Shown here: positions 35,147-43,131 of the stretch, one piece after another
Layout: each line of letters opens with the position of its first letter
Position numbering within the stretch: the first letter of the stretch is position 1
Source: an uncultured Bacteroidales bacterium
GTDB taxonomy: Bacteria; Bacteroidota; Bacteroidia; Bacteroidales; Bacteroidaceae
Length of the DNA: 64,000 bases
NCBI GenBank assembly: GCA_902778625.1
Contig: CACYYM010000004.1
Span: 124,001-188,000 of the forward strand
Direction of reading: 5' to 3'
The notes under the pieces: model-generated
What the model was told of the DNA's origin: nothing
Database searches by the model: none
The model's input: the letters and a program-made list of their open reading frames with translations, nothing else
Made by a program: the position numbers and the translations under genes

Positions 35147-36721
35147 ATGACGAAAAGACTTGCCGCCCTCATATTGCTGACATCGTTGGGCATCGGTATC
35201 TATGCCCAGACGTCTGGCATCAATCAGCTTTACAGACTCGTCAAAGACACTTACGAGACGAAGGCCGACTCCATGACCAATGCCTTCATCGAGTCGTTTA
35301 TGATAAAGAGCAAGGGTTATTTCAATGTTAGCTATAACCATTACGCCGACAACGCATATTGGACGCAAGCGCATGCAATGGATGTTGTCGTCTACAACTA
35401 TGAGCGGCATAAGGGCATCGACGGTGAACTGGCCAATCGATACCTCACATACATCAAGCGTTGGTACAAGAACAAGGCCAACAACTATTCAGGTGCGCCA
35501 GCGGCTACATCCACGACTCCCAACACCACCTCGGGGTATAAGATGTTTGAGAACCCCTACACCGACGACATGTGCTGGATAACACTTACTCTTCTGCACA
35601 TCGGCGAGGCTACGGGCACTGCCGCCTATAGCACCATAGCCAGGCAGGTCTTCGACAACTACATCATCAAGCGAGCCAAAGAGGACGAAGAGACTGGCGG
35701 ACTTTGGCTTCCCTGGTCCACACATTCAGGAAAAGACGGCCCGAATGCCTGCACACAATCGCCTGCAACCCTCATTGCCGCTAAGCTCTATCAGAAGTAT
35801 GGCACCGAGAAGTATCTGGAGTATGCCAAGAAACTCTACAAATACACCGCCAAGAACATCGTCAAGAGCGACGGCCGCGTCGAGGAACCGCCTCTGACCT
35901 ATACCCAAGGCACGTTCGGCGAGGCCTGCCGCATCCTCTATCACATAACGGACGAGAACTCTTCCATCAAGAACAAGTACAAGACGCTGGCCTATACATA
36001 TATTAATTATGCTTTTACCAGCGACCGCTGCACAAGCGGTGGCAACATCCTGCGCAGTGAAGGCTCAAGCGGCGACCAAAGCATCTTCAAAGCCGTGCTC
36101 ATCCCCTATGCCGTCAACTATGTGCTCGACGAAAGCATGACGGCAAGCAACCGCAAGACCATCTTCAACTACATCCTGACGAACACGAAAGTGATGTGGA
36201 ATAACCTCAACCTCGACCGCTATCCTATCGTCTTCTGCAACTACGACTGGCGCTCTCCCTATACCGGCGCCGACAGCGATGCCTCGATGGGAGCAATGTG
36301 CAGCGGCACGTCCCTGATGGAAAACACGGCTCGCATGTGCCGCGCCATCGTGGACCGCTACGAGCTCGGTTCCCTGCTTACTGCATGCAACAAATTCGTC
36401 GTCAACCCGGAAGACGAAGAACTGGACGTATTCGTCGCCTTCAACACAGCCAAGCAGGCGGCTGCAGAGATACTCGACAACCCCGGCAACTACAAGACCC
36501 ATCAGTTCCGCCAAGCCATCGAAACGCTCCAGGCAGCCTATCAAGCCGTACAAGACTTTGCAACAGGCATTGCCGCAATCCAAAGCTCTGAATCCAAGAT
36601 TCAAAATGATGTCTATGACCTGAGCGGACGCAAAGTCGCAACTGGGAAGCAAGGCTCGGCGAAAGCCGACTTGCCTCGCGGTATATATGTAATAGGTGGG
36701 CGCAAAGTCATGATAAAGTAA
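35147..36721 (+). CDS. Secreted GH76-family glycoside hydrolase (alpha-1,6-mannanase-like)
   Basis: A 524-residue exported protein (signal MTKRLAALILLTSLGIGIYAQ). The (alpha/alpha)6 GH76 domain spans about 25-400; NPYTDDMCWITLTLLHIGEA contains the adjacent aspartates (DD) known as the GH76 catalytic pair, and HAMDVVVYNYERH and YTQGTFGEACRIL fit the family. GH76 enzymes cut alpha-1,6-mannan backbones. After an Ala-rich helical region the last 30 residues (VYDLSGRKVA... LPRGIYVIGGRKVMIK) form a C-terminal tail common on exported Prevotella proteins. No SusC/D pair is adjacent. Confidence 0.87.
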   Translation: MTKRLAALILLTSLGIGIYAQTSGINQLYRLVKDTYETKADSMTNAFIESFMIKSKGYFNVSYNHYADNAYWTQAHAMDVVVYNYERHKGIDGELANRYLTYIKRWYKNKANNYSGAPAATSTTPNTTSGYKMFENPYTDDMCWITLTLLHIGEATGTAAYSTIARQVFDNYIIKRAKEDEETGGLWLPWSTHSGKDGPNACTQSPATLIAAKLYQKYGTEKYLEYAKKLYKYTAKNIVKSDGRVEEPPLTYTQGTFGEACRILYHITDENSSIKNKYKTLAYTYINYAFTSDRCTSGGNILRSEGSSGDQSIFKAVLIPYAVNYVLDESMTASNRKTIFNYILTNTKVMWNNLNLDRYPIVFCNYDWRSPYTGADSDASMGAMCSGTSLMENTARMCRAIVDRYELGSLLTACNKFVVNPEDEELDVFVAFNTAKQAAAEILDNPGNYKTHQFRQAIETLQAAYQAVQDFATGIAAIQSSESKIQNDVYDLSGRKVATGKQGSAKADLPRGIYVIGGRKVMIK

Positions 36722-36803
36722 GCAAAAAGCGACTTAACGGGAAAAAAACAGCGTAAAGACGAAAATTTTTCTCTTTTCACTTTTCACTTTTCACTTTTTG
36801 TTG

Positions 36804-36811
36804 TATCTTTG
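36804..36811 (+). promoter_or_regulatory. -7 box for tRNA-Cys
   Basis: TATCTTTG lies 74 bp before the tRNA and follows a run of CACTTTT words (36775-36799). Confidence 0.6.
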
Positions 36812-36885
36812 CACCGCAATTCGGCAAAAGAAGTCTGTTTACACCCAAACAGTAAATCGCAAATCGTCAAATTGCAAATAGTGTT

Positions 36886-36960
36886 GGTGCCTTGGATGAG
36901 TGGCTTAGTCAACGGTCTGCAAAACCGTCTACAGCAGTTCGAATCTGCTAGGCACCTCCA
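36886..36960 (+). tRNA. tRNA-Cys (GCA)
   Basis: A full cloverleaf: acceptor GGTGCCT/AGGCACC, anticodon arm GGTCTGCAAAACC with anticodon GCA, T arm with GTTCGAATC, discriminator U (T) and an encoded CCA. The U discriminator and GCA anticodon are the cysteine identity elements. Confidence 0.97.
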
Positions 36961-36969
36961 CCCGAAAAG

Positions 36970-37008
36970 AATCCCGTAACGGCTTGCCGCTGCGGGATTT
37001 GCTTTTTG
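36970..37008 (+). terminator. Terminator after tRNA-Cys
   Basis: AATCCCG pairs with CGGGATT, with an inner GGC/GCC, followed by TGCTTTTTG, 10 bp after the CCA end. Confidence 0.8.
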
Positions 37009-37088
37009 TTCACACATGAAGTTTGTCATCTCAACTTTTCTAACGGCATTTTTTCAATTTCCTATTTCCTATTTTCAATTAATTATCG

Positions 37089-37096
37089 TACCTTTG
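37089..37096 (+). promoter_or_regulatory. -7 box for metY
   Basis: TACCTTTG lies 38 bp before the ATG at 37134. Confidence 0.65.
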
Positions 37097-37133
37097 CACG
37101 GCAAAACCAATAACAATTAACTCTTTCGCACCT

Positions 37134-38411
37134 ATGAAGAAAAACCTCGAAACCATCTGCATCCACGGCGGATGGAAGCCCAAGAAAGGCGAACCGCAAC
37201 AACTTCCCATTTATCAGAGCACAACTTTCCGCTATGAGACAAGCGACCAGATGGCTCGTCTGTTCGACCTTAAGGATGCCGGATACTTCTATACCCGTCT
37301 TGCAAATCCCACGAACGACGCTGTTGCACAGAAGATTGCTGCCCTGGAAGGTGGTGTCGGAGCTGTGCTGACGAGCAGCGGACAGGCTGCAAACTTCTAT
37401 GCCATCTTCAATATCTGTCAGGCTGGCGACCACTTCATAACTGCCAACACCATTTATGGCGGCACGTTCAATCTCTTCGGCGTGACGCTCAAGAAGCTGG
37501 GCATAGAGTGCACCTTCATAGATCCCGATTGGGACGACGAGCGCATCGAAGCAGCTTTCCGTCCGAACACAAAGTGCTTCTTCGGCGAAACCATCTCCAA
37601 TCCCGGCTGCAATGTCTTCGACATCGAACGCTTCGCCAAAATGGCTCACAAACATGGTGTGCCTCTCATCGTGGATAACACCTTCGCCACACCCATCAAC
37701 TGCCGTCCCTTCGAGTGGGGTTGCGACATCGTGACGCATTCGACGACGAAGTACATGGACGGCCACGCAACACAGGTTGGCGGCGTTGTAGTCGATAGCG
37801 GCAACTTCGATTGGGACAAATATGCAGACAAGTTTCCCGGCCTTTGCACGCCCGACGAGTCCTATCATGGCTTGACTTATACAAAGGCTTTCGGCAAGAT
37901 GGCTTTCACCACGAAGCTTGTCGCCCAGTTGATGCGCGACTTGGGCAGCATTCCTTCACCCCAGAACGCTTTCCTGCTCAATCTTGGCCTTGAGACGCTT
38001 CATCTTCGCATGCCCCGTCATTGCGAGAACGCGCAGAAGGTTGCCGAGTGGCTCGAGAAGAATCCCAAGGTGGGATGGGTGAACTATGCAGGTCTGCCCT
38101 CGAACAAGTACTATGCTTTGGCGCAGAAATACATGCCAAAGGGCACTTGCGGCGTGATTGCTTTCGGTCTGAAAGGCACGAAAGAAGAGGCTATCCGCTT
38201 CATGGACAACCTCGACTTCATAAGCATCGTGACACATGTTGCCGATGCACGAACCTGCGTTCTGCACCCGGCAAGCCATACCCACAGACAACTCAGCGAC
38301 GAGCAACTCAGGGAAGCCGGCATCGCTCCCGACCTGGTTCGCCTGAGCGTCGGCATCGAGAACATCGACGACATCATTGCCGACCTCGAACAGGCTATGG
38401 CGAAGATGTAA
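37134..38411 (+). CDS. metY: O-acetylhomoserine aminocarboxypropyltransferase (sulfhydrylase)
   Basis: A 425-residue PLP enzyme of the Cys/Met-metabolism family and usual MetY length. Features: LPIYQSTTFRYE and FYTRLANPTNDAVAQKIAALEGG near the N-terminus, SSGQAANF, VDNTFATP, and the PLP lysine in HSTTKYMDGH. The C-terminus has the SVGIENIDDIIADLEQA motif. It makes homocysteine from O-acetylhomoserine and sulfide (or cysteine from O-acetylserine). It lies next to tRNA-Cys but has its own promoter. Confidence 0.93.
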   Translation: MKKNLETICIHGGWKPKKGEPQQLPIYQSTTFRYETSDQMARLFDLKDAGYFYTRLANPTNDAVAQKIAALEGGVGAVLTSSGQAANFYAIFNICQAGDHFITANTIYGGTFNLFGVTLKKLGIECTFIDPDWDDERIEAAFRPNTKCFFGETISNPGCNVFDIERFAKMAHKHGVPLIVDNTFATPINCRPFEWGCDIVTHSTTKYMDGHATQVGGVVVDSGNFDWDKYADKFPGLCTPDESYHGLTYTKAFGKMAFTTKLVAQLMRDLGSIPSPQNAFLLNLGLETLHLRMPRHCENAQKVAEWLEKNPKVGWVNYAGLPSNKYYALAQKYMPKGTCGVIAFGLKGTKEEAIRFMDNLDFISIVTHVADARTCVLHPASHTHRQLSDEQLREAGIAPDLVRLSVGIENIDDIIADLEQAMAKM

Positions 38412-38458
38412 TTAGGTTAAATAGTCTTAATTGTTATTGCCGTTTGGCAAAGATTATA

Positions 38459-38466
38459 TATCTTTG
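38459..38466 (+). promoter_or_regulatory. -7 box for the DUF4369 lipoprotein gene
   Basis: TATCTTTG lies 22 bp before the GTG at 38489. This supports the GTG start and rules out the long frame that runs through metY. Confidence 0.6.
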
Positions 38467-38488
38467 TCATGCCTTAAAGCACAAAACG

Positions 38489-39190
38489 GTGAATAACAAG
38501 CTATACTATCTGCTTTCAGCGGTCTTGCTGACATTGCTTTCCTGTAGAAGTCAGTACATGGTGAGAGGCTCTTCTAACGTAGACGACCTCGAGGGCCAAG
38601 TACTGACCTTGAAGGTTTATGTCGATGGCGAGATGAAAAGCATCGACTCGACACGCGTCGTGCATGGTCGCTTCGACTTTGGCGGCAGCATGGACTCCAC
38701 AATGCTTGCCAACGTCTTCCTCGGCAACTTGAGTCTGATGCCTATCGTTCTTGAAGAAGGCGAAGTGAAGCTTAACATCAGCGAGACACAGCAGACAGCA
38801 ACCGGCACGCCTCTCAACGACTCGCTTTCGGGCTTCATACAAAAGAAGACACAACTCGACGCACGTATGGCTGAGCTTCCGCACCTCGAAGCACAAATGA
38901 TTATGGACGGCACGGACCACAACGAGATTATATACGAGCTCGGCAAGCAGTCGAGAGAGCTCTCCGCAGAAAACGACGAGCTCATTTCACGCTTCATACG
39001 CGCGAATTATAATAATGTATTAGGGCCAGGCATCTTCATGATACTAACCAGCAGCCTGCCCTACCCCATCCTCACACCACAACTCGAAGAAATCATTACG
39101 AACGCGCCGTCATACTTCCTCGGACATCCCTATGTCAAGGAGTACATCAAGAGAGCAAAGGAATACGAAGAAAAATCGAAGGGGTACTGA
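38489..39190 (+). CDS. DUF4369-type lipoprotein
   Basis: A 233-residue lipoprotein beginning at a GTG (VNNKLYYLLSAVLLTLLSC, cysteine at 19). The frame is open far upstream, but that part lies inside metY. Residues 40-105 show the DUF4369 pattern seen at the front of Bacteroidetes thioredoxin-like proteins: LEGQVLTLKVYVDGEMKSI, SMDSTMLANVFLGN, PIVLEEGEVKLNIS. The thioredoxin domain itself is missing; instead a helical region rich in E and L follows. It is 4 bp ahead of plsC and is probably co-transcribed with it. Confidence 0.78.
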   Translation: MNNKLYYLLSAVLLTLLSCRSQYMVRGSSNVDDLEGQVLTLKVYVDGEMKSIDSTRVVHGRFDFGGSMDSTMLANVFLGNLSLMPIVLEEGEVKLNISETQQTATGTPLNDSLSGFIQKKTQLDARMAELPHLEAQMIMDGTDHNEIIYELGKQSRELSAENDELISRFIRANYNNVLGPGIFMILTSSLPYPILTPQLEEIITNAPSYFLGHPYVKEYIKRAKEYEEKSKGY

Positions 39191-39194
39191 TACC

Positions 39195-39953
39195 ATGAAG
39201 ATTCTTTACCGACTTTATCAGCTCTTTATTGCCTTGCCATTTGTCATTCTGGCGACAGCCCTGACAGCCATCGTCACTATCATTGGTTGCACCTTCGGAA
39301 AGGCAAGGACGTGGGGCTACTATCCTGCAATGGCATGGAGCCGCTTCATGTGCTGGGGAATGCTCTTGCCTGTAAAAGTCGAGGGACAAGAGCTGTTGGA
39401 CAAGAAACAATCATACGTCTTCGTGGCAAACCACCAAGGCCCCTACGACATCTTCCTTGTTTACGGCTACCTCGGTCGGAACTTCAAATGGATGATGAAG
39501 AAGTCTCTGCGGAACATCCCTCTCGTAGGAAAAGCTTGCGAGAGTGCGGGCCACATCTTTGTTGACAAAAGTGGGCCGAAAGCCATTCATAAGACATACG
39601 AGCAAGGCAGAGCCGTCCTGAAGCATGGCGTCTCGCTTGTGGTCTTTCCCGAAGGTGCGAGAACCTTTACAGGACATATGGCGAAGTTCCGCCGAGGCGC
39701 TTTCCAACTTGCAGATGAACTGCAATTGCCCGTTGTTCCTATCACGATAGACGGCAGCTTCGATGTCCTGCCTCGTCAGAAAGGCATTAACTTCCTCACC
39801 TGGCACCCCTTAAGGCTCGTCATTCATGCACCCATTCCGCCTTCGAGTCAAGGACCGGAGGATGTGCAAAAGACCCTTGAACAGAGCTATGAAGCCATCA
39901 TGCGAGACCTTCCCACTTGCTATCAAGGCTTCGAGGCCAATCCCGACCAGTAG
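39195..39953 (+). CDS. plsC: 1-acyl-sn-glycerol-3-phosphate acyltransferase
   Basis: A 252-residue membrane-associated enzyme from the ATG at 39195 (MKILYRLYQLFIALPF). Acyltransferase motifs are in order: NHQGPYD (H-x4-D catalytic pair), a GHIFVDKSGP segment, FPEGARTF (the EGT-R like motif) and VVPITIDGS. One N-terminal hydrophobic stretch anchors it to the inner membrane. It makes phosphatidic acid from lysophosphatidic acid. A 22-bp-period array begins 72 bp after its stop. Confidence 0.94.
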   Translation: MKILYRLYQLFIALPFVILATALTAIVTIIGCTFGKARTWGYYPAMAWSRFMCWGMLLPVKVEGQELLDKKQSYVFVANHQGPYDIFLVYGYLGRNFKWMMKKSLRNIPLVGKACESAGHIFVDKSGPKAIHKTYEQGRAVLKHGVSLVVFPEGARTFTGHMAKFRRGAFQLADELQLPVVPITIDGSFDVLPRQKGINFLTWHPLRLVIHAPIPPSSQGPEDVQKTLEQSYEAIMRDLPTCYQGFEANPDQ

Positions 39954-40024
39954 ACTGTAGAAGAAGACAGAAGAAAATAAAGAAGATAAAGGGAGACAGA
40001 GGAAGACTGAACGAGACAAAGCAC

Positions 40025-40090
40025 GGATAAGGTCGTGTGCAATTGGCAATTTACTCGTGTGTCGTTGGCAATTTACTCGTGTGTCGTTGG
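40025..40090 (+). repeat. 22-bp-period array 3 (TTTACTCGTGTG core), 3' of plsC
   Basis: Two identical 22-bp units (40047-40068 and 40069-40090) open CAATTTACTC and close TCGTTGG; a degenerate unit at 40025-40046 ends CAATTGG. The core differs from the other arrays, but the CAAT start, TTGG end and 22-bp period are the same. CAATTTAC is also the start of one unit of the ClC-linked array when read in that gene's direction. Confidence 0.8.
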
Positions 40091-40180
40091 CCAACTACTA
40101 ATGGAAAGTTTTCCGACGGCTTGTGGACGGTCGTGCAGTTTCCCTGATGAAACCACCAAAATCCGAATAAAAAGAACGGC

Positions 40181-40217
40181 GGAAAGGCCGATGCCCATTG
40201 GGGGCGTCGGCCTTTCC
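40181..40217. terminator. Strong GC hairpin between plsC and the efflux operon
   Basis: GGAAAGGCCGATGCCC pairs with GGGCGTCGGCCTTTCC around a 5-base loop, flanked by A-rich and T-rich bases. Two weaker hairpins (about 40235-40255 and 40273-40300) follow. The rest of 39954-40443 holds array 3 and the promoter at 40343; there is no gene. Confidence 0.65.
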
Positions 40218-40342
40218 TGTTTCTCTTCGTTGCTGTTTCCGGGAAACATCCGGAACTCTCCGCCAGGAACCGTGGAGGCACAGGCTTACGTGCGCTCCTC
40301 CTGCAAATTCGGGCCTGCTACTGCAATTTGTTTCTCTAACGC

Positions 40343-40373
40343 TTTGACAATTCGGAGGAAATTAGTACATTTG
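40343..40373 (+). promoter_or_regulatory. Efflux operon promoter (TTTG-N19-TACATTTG)
   Basis: A TTTG -33 box (40343-40346) and a TACATTTG -7 box (40366-40373) are spaced by 19 bp, a full Bacteroidetes promoter, 70 bp before the first efflux gene. Confidence 0.8.
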
Positions 40374-40443
40374 CGCGCGAAAACAACTTAAATAAAGATT
40401 TAAATCACATACACAACCATAAAAAACATTAAAAACAACACAA

Positions 40444-41550
40444 ATGAACAGACAGTATTTTGCTAATTTGGCCCTGATGCTCGGTGCTGCCATCGTGGCG
40501 ACGTCGTGCGGCCCAGAGATGCCGAAGGAAATTCCATCATCGTTCGAAACCATGACAGTGGAGAAGTCGGACATCCAGCTTCCCTATAAGTTCAGCGCCA
40601 GGATGGTTGGTCAGAACGACGTTACGATCACTCCCCAGGTCAGCGGCCAACTGATGAAGATCTGCGTGGCTGAAGGCCAGCTGGTCAAGAAGGGGCAGAC
40701 GCTCTTCGTCATCGACTCGCGCAACGCTCAGCTCGAACTGGAGGCTGCACAGGCCAACCTGCAAGCTGCCAAGGCTCAGGAGAACTCTGCCAAGCTGGAG
40801 TACGAGTCGAACAAAAACCTGTTCGACAAGAACATCGTGAGCAGCTACATGCTCTCGGCAAGCGAGAACTCCTACAAGCAGGCCACGGCAGCCGTGGCTC
40901 AGGCACAGGCAGCCGTGAATCGCGCCAAAGTGGACCTTGGCTTCTGCACAATCACAGCTCCCGTGTCGGGCATCACCGGCGAGATACCCGTCCGCACGGG
41001 CGACCAAGTGTCGCCTCTCACCCCACTGACCATCGTGAGCGGCAACACTACAATGTATGCCGAATTCTCCGTGACGGAAGCCATCATCGAGACAATGGTG
41101 CAGGAAGGAGTAAAGGCCAATGAGGTGAACAAATACATCGCCGACCTGCCCGAAGCCACCTTCGTGATGAAGAATGGCACGGAATATCCCCACAAAGGGC
41201 GCGTGGTGAGCCTGACAGGTGTGGTGGATGCCGCCACTGGCTCCCTCACGAGCAAGGTGTCCTTCCCCAACCCCGAAGGGCATCTCTACTCCGGCATACA
41301 GGGCACCATCGTCATGCCCTTTGAAGAGAAAGGCGTAATCGTCATCCCCCAGTACGCCGTGGTGCGCCTGCAGGACAAGTCGCTCGTCTACAAGGTCCTG
41401 CCCGACAGCACAGCCACAGCAGTTGACGTGACGACGGAGGACACCGGCAACGGCAAGGACTTCATCGTGAAGAGCGGACTTGGCGCAGGCGACAAAATTG
41501 TCACCACCGGTGCCAACAACGTGACGGAGGGACAAAAAGTGCTGTTCTGA
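40444..41550 (+). CDS. RND efflux periplasmic adaptor (AcrA/MexA-like) lipoprotein
   Basis: A 368-residue lipoprotein with the lipid cysteine at residue 22 (AAIVATSC). It has the order of a membrane fusion protein: a first lipoyl half (VTITPQVSGQLMKICVAEGQ), an alpha-helical hairpin rich in A, Q and K (about 95-155), the second lipoyl half (LGFCTITAPVSGITGEIPVRTGDQV), then the beta-barrel and membrane-proximal domains. It links the inner-membrane pump to the outer-membrane channel. It heads the operon; the pump gene starts 48 bp downstream. Confidence 0.93.
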   Translation: MNRQYFANLALMLGAAIVATSCGPEMPKEIPSSFETMTVEKSDIQLPYKFSARMVGQNDVTITPQVSGQLMKICVAEGQLVKKGQTLFVIDSRNAQLELEAAQANLQAAKAQENSAKLEYESNKNLFDKNIVSSYMLSASENSYKQATAAVAQAQAAVNRAKVDLGFCTITAPVSGITGEIPVRTGDQVSPLTPLTIVSGNTTMYAEFSVTEAIIETMVQEGVKANEVNKYIADLPEATFVMKNGTEYPHKGRVVSLTGVVDAATGSLTSKVSFPNPEGHLYSGIQGTIVMPFEEKGVIVIPQYAVVRLQDKSLVYKVLPDSTATAVDVTTEDTGNGKDFIVKSGLGAGDKIVTTGANNVTEGQKVLF

Positions 41551-41598
41551 CACTATCGCAACATCGTAATAACGTCATAACGTAATCACGAAGATAAC

Positions 41599-43131
41599 AT
41601 GAAGAACAATATATTCATTGACAAATACGTGATGGCGTGTGCCATCTCGATTGTAATCGCACTGGTGGGCTACATCTCGATGAGCACACTGCCAGTGGAG
41701 CAATACCCCGACATCGCACCGCCAACCGTGCAGATTTCCACCGGCTACAGCGGTGCCGACGAGAACACCGTCATGAAGTCCGTCATCCAGCCTCTGGAGG
41801 AAGCCATCAACGGTGTGACCGACATGACGTACATGACCTCGAAAGCCTCGTCCAACGGTGAAGTCGAAATCAACGTCTACTTCAAGCAAGGCACCGACCC
41901 CGACATGGCTGCCGTGAACGTGCAGAACCGTGTGACGCGTTCGCAAGCCCTGCTGCCAGCCGACGTAAACAAGGTGGGCGTGAAGGTGGAGAAACGTCAG
42001 AACAACATTCTGCAAATTTTCGCCGTGAGAAGTGCCGACGGCAAGTACGACGAGGACTTTGTCTCAAACTATGTGGACATCAATATCAAACCTCGCCTGA
42101 TGCGTATCTCCGGCGTGGGCAACGTGCTGAGCCTCGGCAACACCTATGCCCTGCGCATCTGGCTCAAGCCCGACGTGATGGCTCAGTATGGCCTGACGCC
42201 CAACGATGTCTTCGCTGCCATCGGCAGTCAGAGCTTCGTCTCGGCCGTAGGTTCTCTGGGCGAACAGTCGGAGAACTCCTATCAGTACTCCATGCAGTAC
42301 AAGGGAACACTGAAGACCATCGAAGAGTTCAACAACATCGTGCTGCGCACAAGTGGCGGCGGCATGCTGCAACTGAGCGACGTGGCTGAGGTGCAGATTG
42401 GCGCCATGAGCTATAACTTCACGTCGAACATCATGGACAAGCCCGGCGCCCTCTTCATGGTGTTTGCCGCGCCAGGCGCCAACGCCACAAAGGTGAACGC
42501 CGGCATCAGCAAGATGTTTGAGGAAGCCAAGCAGACGATGCCTGCAGGACTGGAGTTCGTGACGCTGATGACCAGCGACGACTTCCTCTTCGCTGCCTTC
42601 CACAATGTCATCGAGACACTCGTCATCGCCATCATCCTCGTCATCCTCGTGGTGTTCTTCTTCTTGCAGAACTTCAAGGCCACCATCATACCTTCCATCT
42701 CAATCATCGTGTCCCTGCTGGGCACTTTTGCCATAGTAAAGATGGCCGGCTTCTCGCTCAACATCCTGACGCTCTTCGCCCTCGTGCTCGCCATCGGCAC
42801 AGTCGTGGACGATGCCATCGTGGTGGTGGAAGCTGTCATGGCAAAGATGGAGAACGGCATCAGCGATGCACGCGAAGCCACACGTCAGGCCATGAACGAA
42901 GTGTCGGTAGCCGTCGTGTCCTGCACATTGGTCTTCATGGCAGTGTTCATTCCCGTGATGTTCATGCCGGGCACGTCGGGCACATTCTTCACTCAGTTCG
43001 GTGTGACGATAGCCTCGTCCGTCGGCCTGTCGTGCATATCGGCCCTGACGCTTTGCCCTGCCCTCTGCGCCATCATGATGCGTGTGACGGAAGGAGAGAA
43101 GGAAGGCAAGAGCCTGACCTACTACACATAA
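41599..43131 (+). CDS. RND efflux pump, N-terminal half (frame broken at 43128)
   Basis: 510 residues of an AcrB/MexB-like transporter: first membrane helix (VMACAISIVIALVGYISMSTLP), PVEQYPDIAPPTVQIST, the porter domain, then helices with VLAIGTVVDDAIVVVEAV, which carries the charged pair (DD) of the proton relay. The frame ends at TAA (43129-43131) right after a cytoplasmic KSLTYYT stretch, where intact pumps continue. The next frame (+1) carries on with KKAYEVSYN and the second half. A single-base change near 43129 explains this. Both halves are otherwise intact. It is a recent mutation, a sequencing error, or a +1 shift at ACA-TAA-G. Confidence 0.88.
   Translation: MKNNIFIDKYVMACAISIVIALVGYISMSTLPVEQYPDIAPPTVQISTGYSGADENTVMKSVIQPLEEAINGVTDMTYMTSKASSNGEVEINVYFKQGTDPDMAAVNVQNRVTRSQALLPADVNKVGVKVEKRQNNILQIFAVRSADGKYDEDFVSNYVDINIKPRLMRISGVGNVLSLGNTYALRIWLKPDVMAQYGLTPNDVFAAIGSQSFVSAVGSLGEQSENSYQYSMQYKGTLKTIEEFNNIVLRTSGGGMLQLSDVAEVQIGAMSYNFTSNIMDKPGALFMVFAAPGANATKVNAGISKMFEEAKQTMPAGLEFVTLMTSDDFLFAAFHNVIETLVIAIILVILVVFFFLQNFKATIIPSISIIVSLLGTFAIVKMAGFSLNILTLFALVLAIGTVVDDAIVVVEAVMAKMENGISDAREATRQAMNEVSVAVVSCTLVFMAVFIPVMFMPGTSGTFFTQFGVTIASSVGLSCISALTLCPALCAIMMRVTEGEKEGKSLTYYT

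Noticed and set aside
36722..37133. A metabolite riboswitch ahead of metY
   Set aside because: The gap is filled by tRNA-Cys and its terminator; only about 40 bp separate the metY -7 box from its start.
38021..38488. Upstream extension of the DUF4369 lipoprotein frame
   Set aside because: It lies out of frame inside metY; a -7 box and a GTG with a lipoprotein signal fix the start at 38489.
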